A DNA stretch of 64,000 nt from G965233625 sp965233625 (GTDB lineage: Bacteria > Planctomycetota > Planctomycetia > Pirellulales > Pirellulaceae). Positions within the stretch are counted from its first letter, which is position 1. The number at the start of each line of letters is the position of its first letter. Shown piece by piece: positions 1 to 9,053 of the stretch. The notes under the pieces are model-generated. The model had not been told where the DNA came from. It worked only from the letters and a program-made list of their open reading frames with translations, and did no database searches. The stretch spans positions 5,828,001 to 5,892,000 of the forward strand of contig OZ247499.1 in NCBI GenBank assembly GCA_965233625.1, given 5' to 3'. Made by a program: the position numbers and the translations under genes.

Positions 1-20
1 TTAGCAGCAGCTCCTAAGAA

Positions 21-59
21 CAATAAAAATTGCCCGGCAGCTTGAATCTGCCGGGCAAT
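21..59 (-). terminator. Rho-independent terminator of the DUF1559 gene
   Basis: A perfect 12-bp inverted repeat (29-40 with 48-59, loop of 7) is followed on the minus strand by a T-rich tract (complement of 21-28). It lies 27 bp beyond the stop codon of the minus-strand DUF1559 gene and is oriented to end that transcript. Confidence 0.85.
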
Positions 60-86
60 GTAACAGTAGCTAGGTATTGAGAATGC

Positions 87-1094
87 TTAAGGTGCGGAGA
101 CAGGTTCGCCGCCATTACGCGAGCCCATGGCGCCCCAGACCCCATACTGACTTGGACCGTTCATACTGAAGGTGGCCGTCTGATTGCCCACGTCAATGGT
201 GTCAGGCACGAACCGCACAGATGCATCCGCCATGCCGACCATTACGCCGCCTGGATGCAGGCTGGAGGCGCCGGGAAAGGTGTTGCCGTCGTGGATATTG
301 CCGTCGGTTGCTGCACGCCCTTTGCAACTAGGAGCATTCGGCGGCGCCGCAGCGAAGAAGCCTGAGAACGAAGCACGTCCGTCGTTCCAGCGGTAATCTT
401 CAATCCGGCCTTCGCCGGCGGGAATGATGCCGCCTGGCGCCACGCTGTTACAGTCATTGGGGCTGTTGATAGCGCCGCTTCCGACGAAGGCGCCCGTGTC
501 GACGCGTGCTGCGTTGGTCATCGAAATACGTTCCGAGAACGAAATCGTATTGCTGGTTCCGTCTGTGATATCGCGGAATCCAAGATTGTCGCGGTTCTGG
601 AAAACGCCACGCGTGTTACGCATCTGACCGTCGCGGTTGCGGCGTACATCGCCCAGACACATCATGTAATTACGCGAAGTCACCTGTCCGCTGTGCCCCC
701 TGTTACCGTTTGTCGACGAAGGACAGATGAAGGCGTCGATCTTCGATCGCCAGACTGCGTGACCACTCCAAGGTACACGGCCTTTGTGGTTGGCTGTGAT
801 TTCATCATACAGATTGTCTTGCTCAATAAATGGCAATAGTGAAATCCAGCCTGCCTGGCGGCCAGTATGACCGTTGCCCATTTCACGCATGACGGGGAAT
901 TCGCCAAAAGTATCGTGATGATTGTGCAGCGCCAGGTTGATCTGCTTCATGTTGTTGGAGCAGGACGAACGCCGGGCAGCTTCGCGAGCGGCTTGAACGG
1001 CAGGCAGCAAAAGGGCGACAAGGACGCCAATAATAGCGATAACAACTAGCAGTTCCACGAGTGTGAAACCACGATTCCTGGAAGTGTGGGACAT
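87..1094 (-). CDS. DUF1559 domain protein with pilin-like (type IV prepilin) N-terminus
   Basis: The 335-aa product begins with a short basic leader and the prepilin cleavage/methylation motif GFTLVELLVVIAIIG, followed by a hydrophobic helix and the conserved AAREAARRSSCSNNMKQ segment typical of planctomycete DUF1559 proteins. The rest is a globular DUF1559 domain ending in the usual HPGG...ADASVRFV pattern. Such proteins are thought to be pseudopilin-like surface or periplasmic proteins; the family is hugely expanded in planctomycetes and its exact role is not known. The start at 1094 is chosen over an upstream one because a strong AGGGAGGA ribosome site lies just before it and the leader length then fits prepilins. 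A terminator follows at 21-59, so the gene is probably a single transcription unit. Confidence 0.93.
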   Translation of the reverse strand: MSHTSRNRGFTLVELLVVIAIIGVLVALLLPAVQAAREAARRSSCSNNMKQINLALHNHHDTFGEFPVMREMGNGHTGRQAGWISLLPFIEQDNLYDEITANHKGRVPWSGHAVWRSKIDAFICPSSTNGNRGHSGQVTSRNYMMCLGDVRRNRDGQMRNTRGVFQNRDNLGFRDITDGTSNTISFSERISMTNAARVDTGAFVGSGAINSPNDCNSVAPGGIIPAGEGRIEDYRWNDGRASFSGFFAAAPPNAPSCKGRAATDGNIHDGNTFPGASSLHPGGVMVGMADASVRFVPDTIDVGNQTATFSMNGPSQYGVWGAMGSRNGGEPVSAP

Positions 1095-1395
1095 GCAGTC
1101 CTCCCTGAGAAACAGTAAACGAATGAAAGAAGAAAAGTAGCAGCGGCTAGGGGAACCCAGGAGCCACATCTAGGTGTTAAGCCAATGTTAAATTGGTGTC
1201 AACATTCTGCTGGAACCTGAATCACCCAATGATCACCCACTCATCAGGGGGGGAGGTGCCTGCCAACACCTGAAATACAGGTATGTTGCGTGTGTAACCA
1301 CAAAAATTTCCGTTTGGCAAAAAAAATATTTTTAAGGGCAATTTCTGCACCCCCAGTCTTGATTGTGGGTCCTGGAGAGAACCGTGGAGTGCGAT
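1095..1395. other. Divergent intergenic region
   Basis: About 300 bp between the divergent DUF1559 gene (minus) and the radical SAM gene (plus). It contains an A/T-rich block around 1318-1336 (A8 followed by ATATTTTT) that could be an upstream promoter element for the plus gene. No open frame, RNA gene or riboswitch-like conserved core was recognised; no cobalamin riboswitch signature was seen despite the B12-binding product downstream. Confidence 0.4.
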
Positions 1396-2703
1396 ATGCC
1401 GCATCTTTGCCTGGCGCCGCTTGCGGGTTTCCGCGTGCGTGAGCCTCAAATGCTGGAGTTGGGGATGACGCTGCCCGGCTTTCAGCAGCGTGCAGGAGCG
1501 GTCGCCGCGCTGCCTGCGCTGGGGCTGCTTACCCTGGCTGGGCTGACACCGCCAGATTGGGTTGTGGACTACACGCCCGTCAGCGATGTTGAAACAGCAA
1601 CGGCGGATCTGCTGCGGAAGAAGCCGGACCTAGTGGCGATCTCCGCCCTGACGGCTTCCATCAACGAAGCGTACCGGCTTGCGGACCGCCTGCGTCAACA
1701 GGGCGTACGCGTGGTATTGGGCGGTCTGCATGCCAGCGTCTGCACCGCCGAAGCAAAACAGCACGCAGACGCCGTGGTGGAGGGCGACGGCGAACCGGTC
1801 TGGCGACAGTTGTTGTCCGATGCTGCAGCCGGACGTCTCGCGGATGTGTACCGTGCGAAGCAATCGCGGCGTGAACCAGAGACCTGGGCGATGCCACGCT
1901 TTGATCTGCTGGGCACATCGGCGCCGCGGTACACGTTGCAGACACAGCGGGGCTGCCCGCTGGCGTGCGAGTTCTGCGGCGCCAGCCGGCTGTTGGGTGG
2001 CTTCCGGGAGAAGCCTGCCGCCGATATCGCGCGGGAGTTGGATGCCATCTGCGAACTGCAGCCGCGGCCACTGCTTGAACTTGCGGACGATAACACGTTT
2101 GCCGGTAATCGTAACTTCGAGGCGTTCTTTGATGCGTTTCAGCACGCCGGCGCCCGCTGGTTCACCGAGTCAGACTGGCGGCTGGGCGAACGGCCGGAAC
2201 TGCTCAAGCGGCTGGCCCGCGCCGGCTGCGTTCAAGTGCTGATGGGAATCGAATCGCTTGTCTTCCGTTATCCCGGGCTTGGCAAAAAGCACACCGAGCT
2301 GGCGCGGGTGATGCGGGCGGTGGAAGCCATTCAGGATGCCGGGGTTGCGGTGAACGGTTGTTTTATCGCCGGCGCCGATGGCGAAACACCCGCGTCGTTG
2401 CAGCGGCTGGTGCAGTTCATCCGGCAGAGTCCGTTTGCCGAAGTGCAGATTACGTTGCAGACGCCCTTTCCCGGCACTAACCTGTACGAACGGTTAAAGA
2501 AAGACGGGCGGCTGCTGGCTGACAGAGACTGGTCACACTACACGTTGTTTGACGTCACTTATCAGCCGGACCTGATGAGCGTCGCTGCCTTGGAGTCGGC
2601 TTTCCGCGACGTGCTGCAGCAGGTCTTCGGGGCTGAAGAAACGGCCAGGCGTCAGGCGATCCGCCGTGATGTCTGGCGTCGCTGGAGGAATCTACGCCGA
2701 TGA
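1396..2703 (+). CDS. B12-binding-domain radical SAM protein
   Basis: 435-aa protein. Residues ~30-150 look like a cobalamin-binding Rossmann domain (ALPALGLLTLAGLTP, then DLVAISALTASINEA and VVLGGLHAS). Residues 187-194 carry the radical SAM cluster motif CxxxCxxC (CPLACEFC), followed by a TIM-barrel-like region with ELADDNTF, MGIES and NGCFIAGADGE. It should bind a [4Fe-4S] cluster and S-adenosylmethionine, possibly with cobalamin; members methylate or rearrange unactivated carbons but the substrate cannot be read from sequence. The start at 1396 is preferred over 1363 because GGAG precedes it at normal distance. The stop overlaps the start of the next gene by four bases (ATGA), implying translational coupling with a membrane protein. 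Confidence 0.88.
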   Translation: MPHLCLAPLAGFRVREPQMLELGMTLPGFQQRAGAVAALPALGLLTLAGLTPPDWVVDYTPVSDVETATADLLRKKPDLVAISALTASINEAYRLADRLRQQGVRVVLGGLHASVCTAEAKQHADAVVEGDGEPVWRQLLSDAAAGRLADVYRAKQSRREPETWAMPRFDLLGTSAPRYTLQTQRGCPLACEFCGASRLLGGFREKPAADIARELDAICELQPRPLLELADDNTFAGNRNFEAFFDAFQHAGARWFTESDWRLGERPELLKRLARAGCVQVLMGIESLVFRYPGLGKKHTELARVMRAVEAIQDAGVAVNGCFIAGADGETPASLQRLVQFIRQSPFAEVQITLQTPFPGTNLYERLKKDGRLLADRDWSHYTLFDVTYQPDLMSVAALESAFRDVLQQVFGAEETARRQAIRRDVWRRWRNLRR

Positions 2704-3914
2704 ATATCGTAACGCTGCTAAGATTTCTGTTTCTGTTTGACCGGCAGGCGATTCAACAGATTGCGGATTCGCCCCGGGCAATCTGGCTGGGGTTGCTGCT
2801 CGTGTTCTCTGCAGCCTTCGCACGCGAATATGACGGCGAATATCTGCTGCAACAGCCGTGGCACCTGCTGATACCCGCGGGCGCCTCCATCGCGGTCGCA
2901 GTGATGCTGTATCTGCTGTTGTGGTTAGGCTGCCAAGGTTGGCGCTGGGACACCGGTTTTTTGACAGGGCTGCGTCGCTTTCTAACGCTGTTCTGGATGA
3001 CGGCGCCGCTGGCGTGGTTGTATGCACTGCCGGTTGAGAGGTTGTTCGACGCGGGTGATTCCGTGCGTGCCAACCTCTGGCTGCTGGCGATCGTGGCAAC
3101 CTGGCGGGTGCTTCTGACAACGCGCGTTGTATCGGTGCTGTTTCACGTACCGCTGAATTACGCGTTTTTCCCGGTCATGCTGCTGGCGGATACCTTGGCG
3201 GCAGGCATCCTCTTCGTCACGCCGATTCCAATCTTCGCCGTGATGGGCGGTATCCGTCTGACGGAAAGTGAGAGGATCATTCAGTCCACGACGTTTGTGG
3301 CTAATTTTGCGACGGTGGTCTCGTGGCCAGCCTGGGCACTGGGAACACTGATGTTCTTCTTGAGGCGGAAGAAACGCTGGCGAATGCGAGAGCCGGTTGA
3401 AACGCGTAAGGTGTCAGGCGCTCTGTGGGCGATGGGCGGCGCTTCGTTGTGCGTGTGGTGTCTGGTGCTGCCGTTTACACAGGTGGAGCAGCATCACCGC
3501 TGGCAGGTGGAAACAGATATGCGGCGGGGCGACGTGGAAGCGGCGGTGCGTTATATGGCGGACCGTCAGCGGAGCGAGTTTCCGCCGCACTGGGACCCGC
3601 CGCCACGGCCCGGTTACGGAGAGCGGAAGCCGTCAACCAGCCGCGTGCTGATGACCGCCATGCGGCAGGCGCCGGGTTCCTGGGTGGAAGACGTTTACCT
3701 GCAAAAGTACAAGGATTCGACAGGCGATTATTACCGCCTGCTATACGTCGGTGAGGAAGAGCTGGAAGATGACATTACGTTCCTCGAATCGCTACCAGAA
3801 GACTCGCCGCTCATTGAAAGGCAACGTGAGGAACTGATCCACTACGTGCGTGACGACAGTGCGATATCACGCCGTATCCGCAAACTGCTGAAGCTTCCGC
3901 CACCAGAGTTTTGA
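2700..3914 (+). CDS. Polytopic membrane protein of unknown function, coupled to radical SAM gene
   Basis: 404-aa protein with several hydrophobic segments in the first ~260 residues (for example around residues 28-40, 60-80, 90-110, 125-145, 155-185 and 235-260), a basic loop RRKKRWR, and a hydrophilic C-terminal third rich in charged residues that would sit outside the membrane. I do not recognise the family. The start codon overlaps the stop of the radical SAM gene (ATGA), so the two are co-translated and may act in one pathway, for example modification or export of a membrane lipid or envelope component; that role is inference only. It converges on the histidine kinase gene with a 34-bp gap. 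Confidence 0.75.
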   Translation: MNIVTLLRFLFLFDRQAIQQIADSPRAIWLGLLLVFSAAFAREYDGEYLLQQPWHLLIPAGASIAVAVMLYLLLWLGCQGWRWDTGFLTGLRRFLTLFWMTAPLAWLYALPVERLFDAGDSVRANLWLLAIVATWRVLLTTRVVSVLFHVPLNYAFFPVMLLADTLAAGILFVTPIPIFAVMGGIRLTESERIIQSTTFVANFATVVSWPAWALGTLMFFLRRKKRWRMREPVETRKVSGALWAMGGASLCVWCLVLPFTQVEQHHRWQVETDMRRGDVEAAVRYMADRQRSEFPPHWDPPPRPGYGERKPSTSRVLMTAMRQAPGSWVEDVYLQKYKDSTGDYYRLLYVGEEELEDDITFLESLPEDSPLIERQREELIHYVRDDSAISRRIRKLLKLPPPEF

Positions 3915-3948
3915 CGCGGAATAAGAACGCCGGGGGCAGACGGAAGAC

Positions 3949-6789
3949 TTATTCGTTGCACATCTCGTGAATTGCGTGTTCCAGGTGTTCTACTTCCTGA
4001 ACCAGTCGCGGATAGATGGCATCGAAGCTCGCCAGATCATCTTCGCGGCTCATGGCTTCCAGTTGCCGGGCAGACTCGGCAGCGCCGGCGGCACCAAAAA
4101 GCAGGAACGAAGACTTCAGCGTGTGGGCGGCGCGGGCGAGACTTTCGTAGTCGCCGGATTCGGCCGAAGAGCGGATCTGCTCCATGCGGCGGGGGCATTC
4201 TTTTGTGAATACCATCGCGACTTCGCGGAGAATGTCAGCGCAACCGCCCACATTCTCCAGAGCGCATTCCATGTCGATGCTGCCGGTTGCCTGCGGTATT
4301 TCAGGTTCTGGCTCTACCGGCGCGGTAGTAGGTTGCGCTGGTGCGGCGGAATCGTCAGCCGGGGTGTACTGCTGGAGCAGCCCGTAGAACTCACTGGCGT
4401 CGACCGGTTTGGAAAGATAGTTGTCCATGCCCGCATCAAGACAGCGACTGCGGTCTTCCTGCAAGGCGGCGGCGGTCATCGCCACAATGGGTGTGCGTTT
4501 GCCCGTTTCGGTTTCGTACAGGCGGATGGCGGCCGTCGCTTCCAGTCCGTCCATGCCGGGCATGTGAAGATCCATCAGCACCAGATCGAAAGGTTCGCGA
4601 CGGTAGGCAGCCACCGCTTCGATCCCGTCCTCGGCCAGCACTACCGTATGCCCGGCGCGTTCGAGCAGCCCTCGGGCAACGTGCTGATTCACCACGCCGT
4701 CTTCAGCCAGTAGCACCTTGAGCGAAGCATTTCTGGATTGCGTTTCCTCTTCAGGCATCGGCTCTGGCGGGCTGGATAAAGTTGTGTGAATGGCGCGATG
4801 CAGGTCGCCCGGCAGCACGGGACGCTGCAACGATGCGCTGATATTCAGCTGCTCACATTCCGCCGCGTTGGCGGGGCGGTTTGGCGGCGTGATGATCACC
4901 ATCGCCGGCGGCGTTGCAGATTGCGTGGCAATGCGGCGCGCCAGTGAGTACCCGTCGATGGTTGGCAGCGTGGCTTCAATCAGCACCAGGCCAAATTCGT
5001 CATCGCCTGCCGCACCCGTCAACTGTTGATAGGCGGCTGTGGCTGAGGCCGCGTGAACCGTCTGCAAACCAAAGTGCGAGAGCATGTTGCGGTAAGCGTC
5101 GGCACGGGCGAAATCGTGATCGACCAGCAGCACAGCCGTGTTGATCAACTGGCAAAGGTCCGCCAGCGCCGGCTGCTCCGGATTTTGCTGCAGCGGCAAT
5201 GAGAAGTAAAACCGCGACCCCGCATCCGGCGTGCTATCGACCCAGATCTTACCGCCCATCGCTTCGACCAGGCTCGAAGTGATCGCCAGACCCAGGCCGG
5301 TGCCGCCGAACTTCCGTGTGGTGGAAGAATCTGCCTGTTTGAAAGCCTGAAAAATCTGCGCCTGTTTGTCGTAGGGAATGCCGATGCCCGTGTCTTCCAC
5401 CTTGAACTGCAGTTCCACACAGTCCGCGCTGATATCTGCATTCTGAAGGGGCAGGACGGATACCTCGATATGTCCCTCCGGCGTGAACTTCAATGCATTG
5501 CCCACCAGATTGACCAGCACCTGCCGGATGCGTTCAGCGTCGCCAATCAGATGCGGCGTTATTTCCGGCGCGATGTAACAACGCAGGTCGATACCTTGAT
5601 CCGCCGCACGGATCGCCATCGTTTTCAGCGCACCGGAGATACAATCGTGCAAATGGAACGGAAGGGCTTCTGTGGTGAACTGGCCGGATTCCAGCTTGGC
5701 GAAGTCCAGCACATCGTTGACCACGGTCAGCAGCGAAGAGGCTGACTGATGTATCATCTTCACATAGCTCTGTGCGGCGGGTGACAGATCCATGTCCGTC
5801 AACAGCCCCGCGATACCTAATACGCCGTTCATGGGTGTACGCAGTTCGTGGCTCATGCAAGCGACGAATTCACTCTTAGCCCTCGAGGCGCTACGGGCGC
5901 GGACTTCGGCTGCCCGCGCATACGCGATGGAGAACAGCATCGTGAACATAAGCAGTCCCGCGATGACTGCCAGCACGCCGCCGTATAGCCATAGTTGCTG
6001 CGAAACAGGCGCCGCGACCGGCCAGCCCTTGGCGGGCGCCGCCACAATCTGCCAGTTGCCCGAAGGCAGCACGGCCGTCTGCCGCAACGGCGCCAGTTTG
6101 TAAACAGCGGCGTTGCCGATGATATAGCGGTTGGCCAGTTCCGTTGTATCTGTGATGGCCACCGACAGCGATCTGGGGATTTCGCGGCGGATTTCGTTTA
6201 GTAGTACGTCTTTATCGATGAGGATCGAAACAAGTCCCCAGTAATCGCCGCTTTTGCCCACGTACACCGGAGCGCGATGGATAAACGCTTCGCCCCCCTG
6301 ATGCAGCTTGACCGGCCCGGTTAACCAGGAAGATCGCGTTTCCTTCGCCTTCAGCACGGCTTTACGCTGTACGGGGTCTTCCGCCAGGTTGATGCCCAGG
6401 GCGCCCTCGTTTCCCTTCAGCGGGTAGACCGCGGAAATGACATCGTCTTTGATCAACGTAACGCTGCGGATGCCTTCGGTCTGCGAGCGGAGCGAACCTG
6501 CGTATTCTTCAAATTCCTGATCGGTGATCTGTGGATTCACTTCCACATACGCCTTCAGGCCTAAGGTCAGGTGCAGGCGACGGTTGATGGCGTTTTCGGT
6601 CCGTCCGCGGACAGCGCTCAGTTGCTCGACGGTGCGTGCTTTCACCTCGCTGCGGAACCGCTCGGTTTCGCGGAAATCGATTATCGCAACCGCCAGCAGC
6701 CCCATTGCAGAGGTTAACAGACCCAGCAGGATGGGCGCAATCCAAGCGCGAGCTTGAGGCAGGTGAGCCAATTTTGCGAAGGTTGCCAT
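3949..6789 (-). CDS. CHASE-domain hybrid sensor histidine kinase with two receivers and Hpt
   Basis: 946-aa membrane sensor. Order: transmembrane helix ~17-38; extracytoplasmic CHASE sensor ~60-230; second helix ~266-290; HisKA with phospho-acceptor His314 in SHELRTPMNG; HATPase_c with N box NLVGNALKF, DTGIGIP and GGTGLGL; a degenerate receiver ~550-665; a canonical receiver ~690-810 with Asp740 in LVLMDLHMPGMDG and KPVD; and a C-terminal Hpt domain with His889 in AAHTLKSS. The layout is that of BarA/ArcB-type phosphorelays. In the first receiver the usual phospho-acceptor Asp is Glu605 (LIEATLPTIDG), so it probably does not accept phosphate. No response regulator gene is adjacent, so the output partner must be elsewhere. 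Confidence 0.95.
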   Translation of the reverse strand: MATFAKLAHLPQARAWIAPILLGLLTSAMGLLAVAIIDFRETERFRSEVKARTVEQLSAVRGRTENAINRRLHLTLGLKAYVEVNPQITDQEFEEYAGSLRSQTEGIRSVTLIKDDVISAVYPLKGNEGALGINLAEDPVQRKAVLKAKETRSSWLTGPVKLHQGGEAFIHRAPVYVGKSGDYWGLVSILIDKDVLLNEIRREIPRSLSVAITDTTELANRYIIGNAAVYKLAPLRQTAVLPSGNWQIVAAPAKGWPVAAPVSQQLWLYGGVLAVIAGLLMFTMLFSIAYARAAEVRARSASRAKSEFVACMSHELRTPMNGVLGIAGLLTDMDLSPAAQSYVKMIHQSASSLLTVVNDVLDFAKLESGQFTTEALPFHLHDCISGALKTMAIRAADQGIDLRCYIAPEITPHLIGDAERIRQVLVNLVGNALKFTPEGHIEVSVLPLQNADISADCVELQFKVEDTGIGIPYDKQAQIFQAFKQADSSTTRKFGGTGLGLAITSSLVEAMGGKIWVDSTPDAGSRFYFSLPLQQNPEQPALADLCQLINTAVLLVDHDFARADAYRNMLSHFGLQTVHAASATAAYQQLTGAAGDDEFGLVLIEATLPTIDGYSLARRIATQSATPPAMVIITPPNRPANAAECEQLNISASLQRPVLPGDLHRAIHTTLSSPPEPMPEEETQSRNASLKVLLAEDGVVNQHVARGLLERAGHTVVLAEDGIEAVAAYRREPFDLVLMDLHMPGMDGLEATAAIRLYETETGKRTPIVAMTAAALQEDRSRCLDAGMDNYLSKPVDASEFYGLLQQYTPADDSAAPAQPTTAPVEPEPEIPQATGSIDMECALENVGGCADILREVAMVFTKECPRRMEQIRSSAESGDYESLARAAHTLKSSFLLFGAAGAAESARQLEAMSREDDLASFDAIYPRLVQEVEHLEHAIHEMCNE

Positions 6790-6850
6790 CGATTATGCCG
6801 GAAGGAGGGAAATTGCGGCGCGAAGTGTGCGCCGTCCGGACTCGTCTTTA

Positions 6851-7420
6851 TCAGACGTACGCGACGTCGGTAGCCTTGTAGACGGTCTTTACCGTCTGCC
6901 AGCCCAGTTTTTCGTACAGCCGCAGCGCAGAAGTGTTCTGTGCGGTTACTTCCAGTGTAGCTTTTTCTACGCCCGCGTCGCGGAAACCCACCAGCGCCTT
7001 ATAAATAAGATTGGCGCCGATGCTCCGGCCGCGATGCAGCGGGCAGACGCCGATATTCTGCACCGAACCAAAACCATAGCGGTCGCGGATGCCCTGAATC
7101 GTGCCGCAATATTCACGCTGTTTCACGCCGCTGGCGTCTTCGGTTTCATACGCCACCAGCCAGGTCGCCGCGGGCAGAAAGCCATCGCGGACCACAATAT
7201 CCTGCATCAACCGGCGGCAACCCTGCAGCTTGGCGAAGCAGGCGAACACCGTCGAATCGATCTCGTACTGAAAGCTGCGGTGCTTCACCAGCGCGTGTTC
7301 TTCCAGCAGGCTCGCTTCCCACGGCTGAAACACATAGCCCTCAGGCATCGCCGCCGGCCGGTCAATACCGCCCGCCAGATCGTATTCCATGCGGAACCGT
7401 TTGAAGTAAGTCAGACCCAT
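6851..7420 (-). CDS. GNAT family N-acetyltransferase
   Basis: 189-aa protein whose C-terminal ~110 residues carry the GNAT pattern: central strand IQNIGVCPLHRGRSIGANLIYKAL (acetyl-CoA pyrophosphate loop around HRGRSIG) and the closing TLEVTAQNTSALRLYEKLGWQ. It should transfer an acyl group from acetyl-CoA; the acceptor is unknown. The start at 7420 is chosen because AGAGGT lies 8 bases upstream and the protein then starts MGLTYFKRFRME. This N-terminal stretch and its upstream DNA are repeated, in degraded form, at 9054-9241 next to a TIGR02996 gene. The gene lies 61 bp downstream-strand of the histidine kinase start, probably independent of it. Confidence 0.85.
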   Translation of the reverse strand: MGLTYFKRFRMEYDLAGGIDRPAAMPEGYVFQPWEASLLEEHALVKHRSFQYEIDSTVFACFAKLQGCRRLMQDIVVRDGFLPAATWLVAYETEDASGVKQREYCGTIQGIRDRYGFGSVQNIGVCPLHRGRSIGANLIYKALVGFRDAGVEKATLEVTAQNTSALRLYEKLGWQTVKTVYKATDVAYV

Positions 7421-7560
7421 CACGGGACCTCTGCTACCAGTAAACACACCCGTCAATGGTATGTCTGGATCAACACCCGGTCAACTTAAACCGCGGGTTC
7501 GCTGCACACATTTCAATGCGCAAAAGTGCGGAACTGCGCGGTTATATTGGCGATGGAAGC
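7369..7560. repeat. Duplicated divergent-promoter segment, copy 1
   Basis: Covers the first codons of the acetyltransferase (minus) and the upstream region of the plus-strand gene. It aligns imperfectly over its whole length with 9054-9241: shared blocks include GCCAGATCGT, GAAGTAAGT, TCAACTTAAAC, ATTTCAAT and CGCGGTTATATTGGC. The second copy retains the start of the acetyltransferase frame (MGLTYFESFRIEDDLAG). Confidence 0.75.
7543..7548 (+). promoter_or_regulatory. Possible -10 box conserved in both copies of the duplicated segment
   Basis: TATATT inside CGCGGTTATATTGGC, one of the best conserved blocks between the two copies (the other is at 9224-9229). In each copy it precedes a plus-strand gene. 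No clear -35 box was identified. Confidence 0.3.
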
Positions 7561-7637
7561 TGTCGGGCCGCCCTAATATCCTCGCTCTCCAAACCGCTAT
7601 GACTGCTGGGAAAATCAACCTGCCTCATCCGCGTCCG

Positions 7638-8327
7638 ATGTCATTCTCAGACCCTTACAATGATTTCACACCTGATGTCCTCATGCGGATCCTTGCGAAG
7701 CAAGATGAAGACCTTGAGTGGCACGACTTCCAGAATATTCTCGGCCCCCATCTACCAGCAGGAACCTACGAAGAATCTGTGTATTTCCTGCCATTAGCGT
7801 TTGATTATGTGCTGTTGCATGACGAGCATGCTCTCGAACTCACAACGTCGCTGATCGGATTCTGTTCCAGATACGCAGGGCATCTGCGCACCGATGGTGC
7901 AATCGACGCGGTGCGTGAACGTTTGATGAATTTTCTAATGCACTGTTCCGCCACCTTTCGCGTTGGAGAAACGCAGACAGAGGCGGGAGCAACGTTCTAT
8001 TACGTATTGAACTCGCAGACACTCGTCGAAGCCTTAAATGAACTGGCGGAGTTTTCCCGGCATCAGGACCTGGCCGAAACATTCATCCGCAGCGTTGCCG
8101 ACCTGGCGTCGGGGCCACAACAGTCGGCGTGGTTCCTGGAATTGGCCCGGACGCATATTGCTAAAGGAGAAAGGCGCCTGTCGAAACGGCTGGCAAGCCT
8201 TACCCTGTTTGAAGACCGCGAGCTGCTTCAAAAACACGCAGTAATTGTGTGGGACTCGCCAGAGTTAGACACAGAATCTGACTACTGGCAGAATCTATTT
8301 CAGATCCTCAACGGGCGGTGTTTTTGA
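7638..8327 (+). CDS. Hypothetical protein, alpha-helical
   Basis: 229-aa acidic, leucine-rich protein starting MSFSDPYNDFTPDVLMRILA and appearing mostly helical, with no signal peptide, membrane helix or recognisable motif. An in-frame ATG at 7599 would add 13 residues; neither start has a clear ribosome site, so the start is uncertain. It is transcribed divergently from the acetyltransferase out of the duplicated promoter segment. The shape recalls small immunity-type or repeat-family proteins that sit in planctomycete accessory DNA, but I cannot assign it to a family. The gene ends 23 bp before the convergent TIGR02996 gene. Confidence 0.65.
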   Translation: MSFSDPYNDFTPDVLMRILAKQDEDLEWHDFQNILGPHLPAGTYEESVYFLPLAFDYVLLHDEHALELTTSLIGFCSRYAGHLRTDGAIDAVRERLMNFLMHCSATFRVGETQTEAGATFYYVLNSQTLVEALNELAEFSRHQDLAETFIRSVADLASGPQQSAWFLELARTHIAKGERRLSKRLASLTLFEDRELLQKHAVIVWDSPELDTESDYWQNLFQILNGRCF

Positions 8328-8349
8328 CGGAAGCTTATGCCGTTGTCAG

Positions 8350-9048
8350 TCAATCAAACGCAACCGTTGCATCCGCTGCGAATTTCACGTGAGAACGCCT
8401 TACGATGGCGGTTCCCAAAGGGTCTAAGACGGTATCTTTGTGGCGAAGCATGGCAGCAATCGAGAAACCGTCGCAGTCTCCGTAACCCCACCGCCGGATC
8501 ACTGTGGCGTCGCTTAGCAGAATCTGATCTGGAGAGGCCGTAAGTGAAACATTGCCTAACAGGAAGTAGCCTTCGGTGAGAACGAGAACGTACCGGGCGT
8601 GTGGCGCTAGCCCTAAGATCTCACATCGAATGATGGTCGCAGGCCAATTTCCGCTTTCGCGGTCGATATCGCTGACGTAACCGGCGCTTATCCCGTCACC
8701 ATTCTGCGAAGCGACTGTTTCATTCCCGAAGCCGCTTCCATCGCCGCGGTAGGAAGCCGGAAAATAGGGAAGCAGGAAGAATCTGCCATCTCCCTTCACG
8801 TCTCCATAGCCATCGCCGTCGCCATCTCCGCGACTAGATCCGGCCTTGAACCCGGCTCCATAAACCCAGCCATCGCCCCACTTCGGCTGCCGTGTATCGG
8901 CAATTGGCGTTAAGGAGATCGTCCGCCAGCCATGGCTGCGTGGATCGCCGCGTTCTTCAAGCCAGTCCGCAAACTGAAAACGTATTCTCACGTCGCCGGG
9001 GTCGGCCACCATAGCGTCGAGAAATTCCTGTTCTGTCAACGGACACAT
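8350..9048 (-). CDS. TIGR02996 domain protein with Gly-Asp repeats and DUF6948-like C-terminal domain
   Basis: 232 aa in three parts. Residues 1-40 are a TIGR02996 'repeat-companion' domain (EQEFLDAMVADPGDVRIR then FQFADWLEERGDP). Residues ~65-130 are low-complexity Gly/Asp (GDGDGDGYGDVKGDG, YRGDGSGFG, QNGDGISAGY). Residues ~145-232 form a compact domain (YVLVLTEGYFLLGNVSL, ILLSDATVIRRWG, DTVLDPLGTAIV) nearly the same as the separate 82-aa protein at 10856-11104; it resembles small phage/bacterial proteins I recall as DUF6948. The function of TIGR02996 proteins is unknown. The start at 9048 gives the family-typical N-terminus. Its upstream DNA is the second copy of the duplicated segment and contains the remnant start of an acetyltransferase in another frame. 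Confidence 0.85.
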   Translation of the reverse strand: MCPLTEQEFLDAMVADPGDVRIRFQFADWLEERGDPRSHGWRTISLTPIADTRQPKWGDGWVYGAGFKAGSSRGDGDGDGYGDVKGDGRFFLLPYFPASYRGDGSGFGNETVASQNGDGISAGYVSDIDRESGNWPATIIRCEILGLAPHARYVLVLTEGYFLLGNVSLTASPDQILLSDATVIRRWGYGDCDGFSIAAMLRHKDTVLDPLGTAIVRRSHVKFAADATVAFD

Positions 9049-9053
9049 CGATT

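Noticed and set aside
1095..1395. Possible cobalamin riboswitch upstream of the B12-binding radical SAM gene
   Set aside because: No conserved B12-box-like core or expected length could be recognised.
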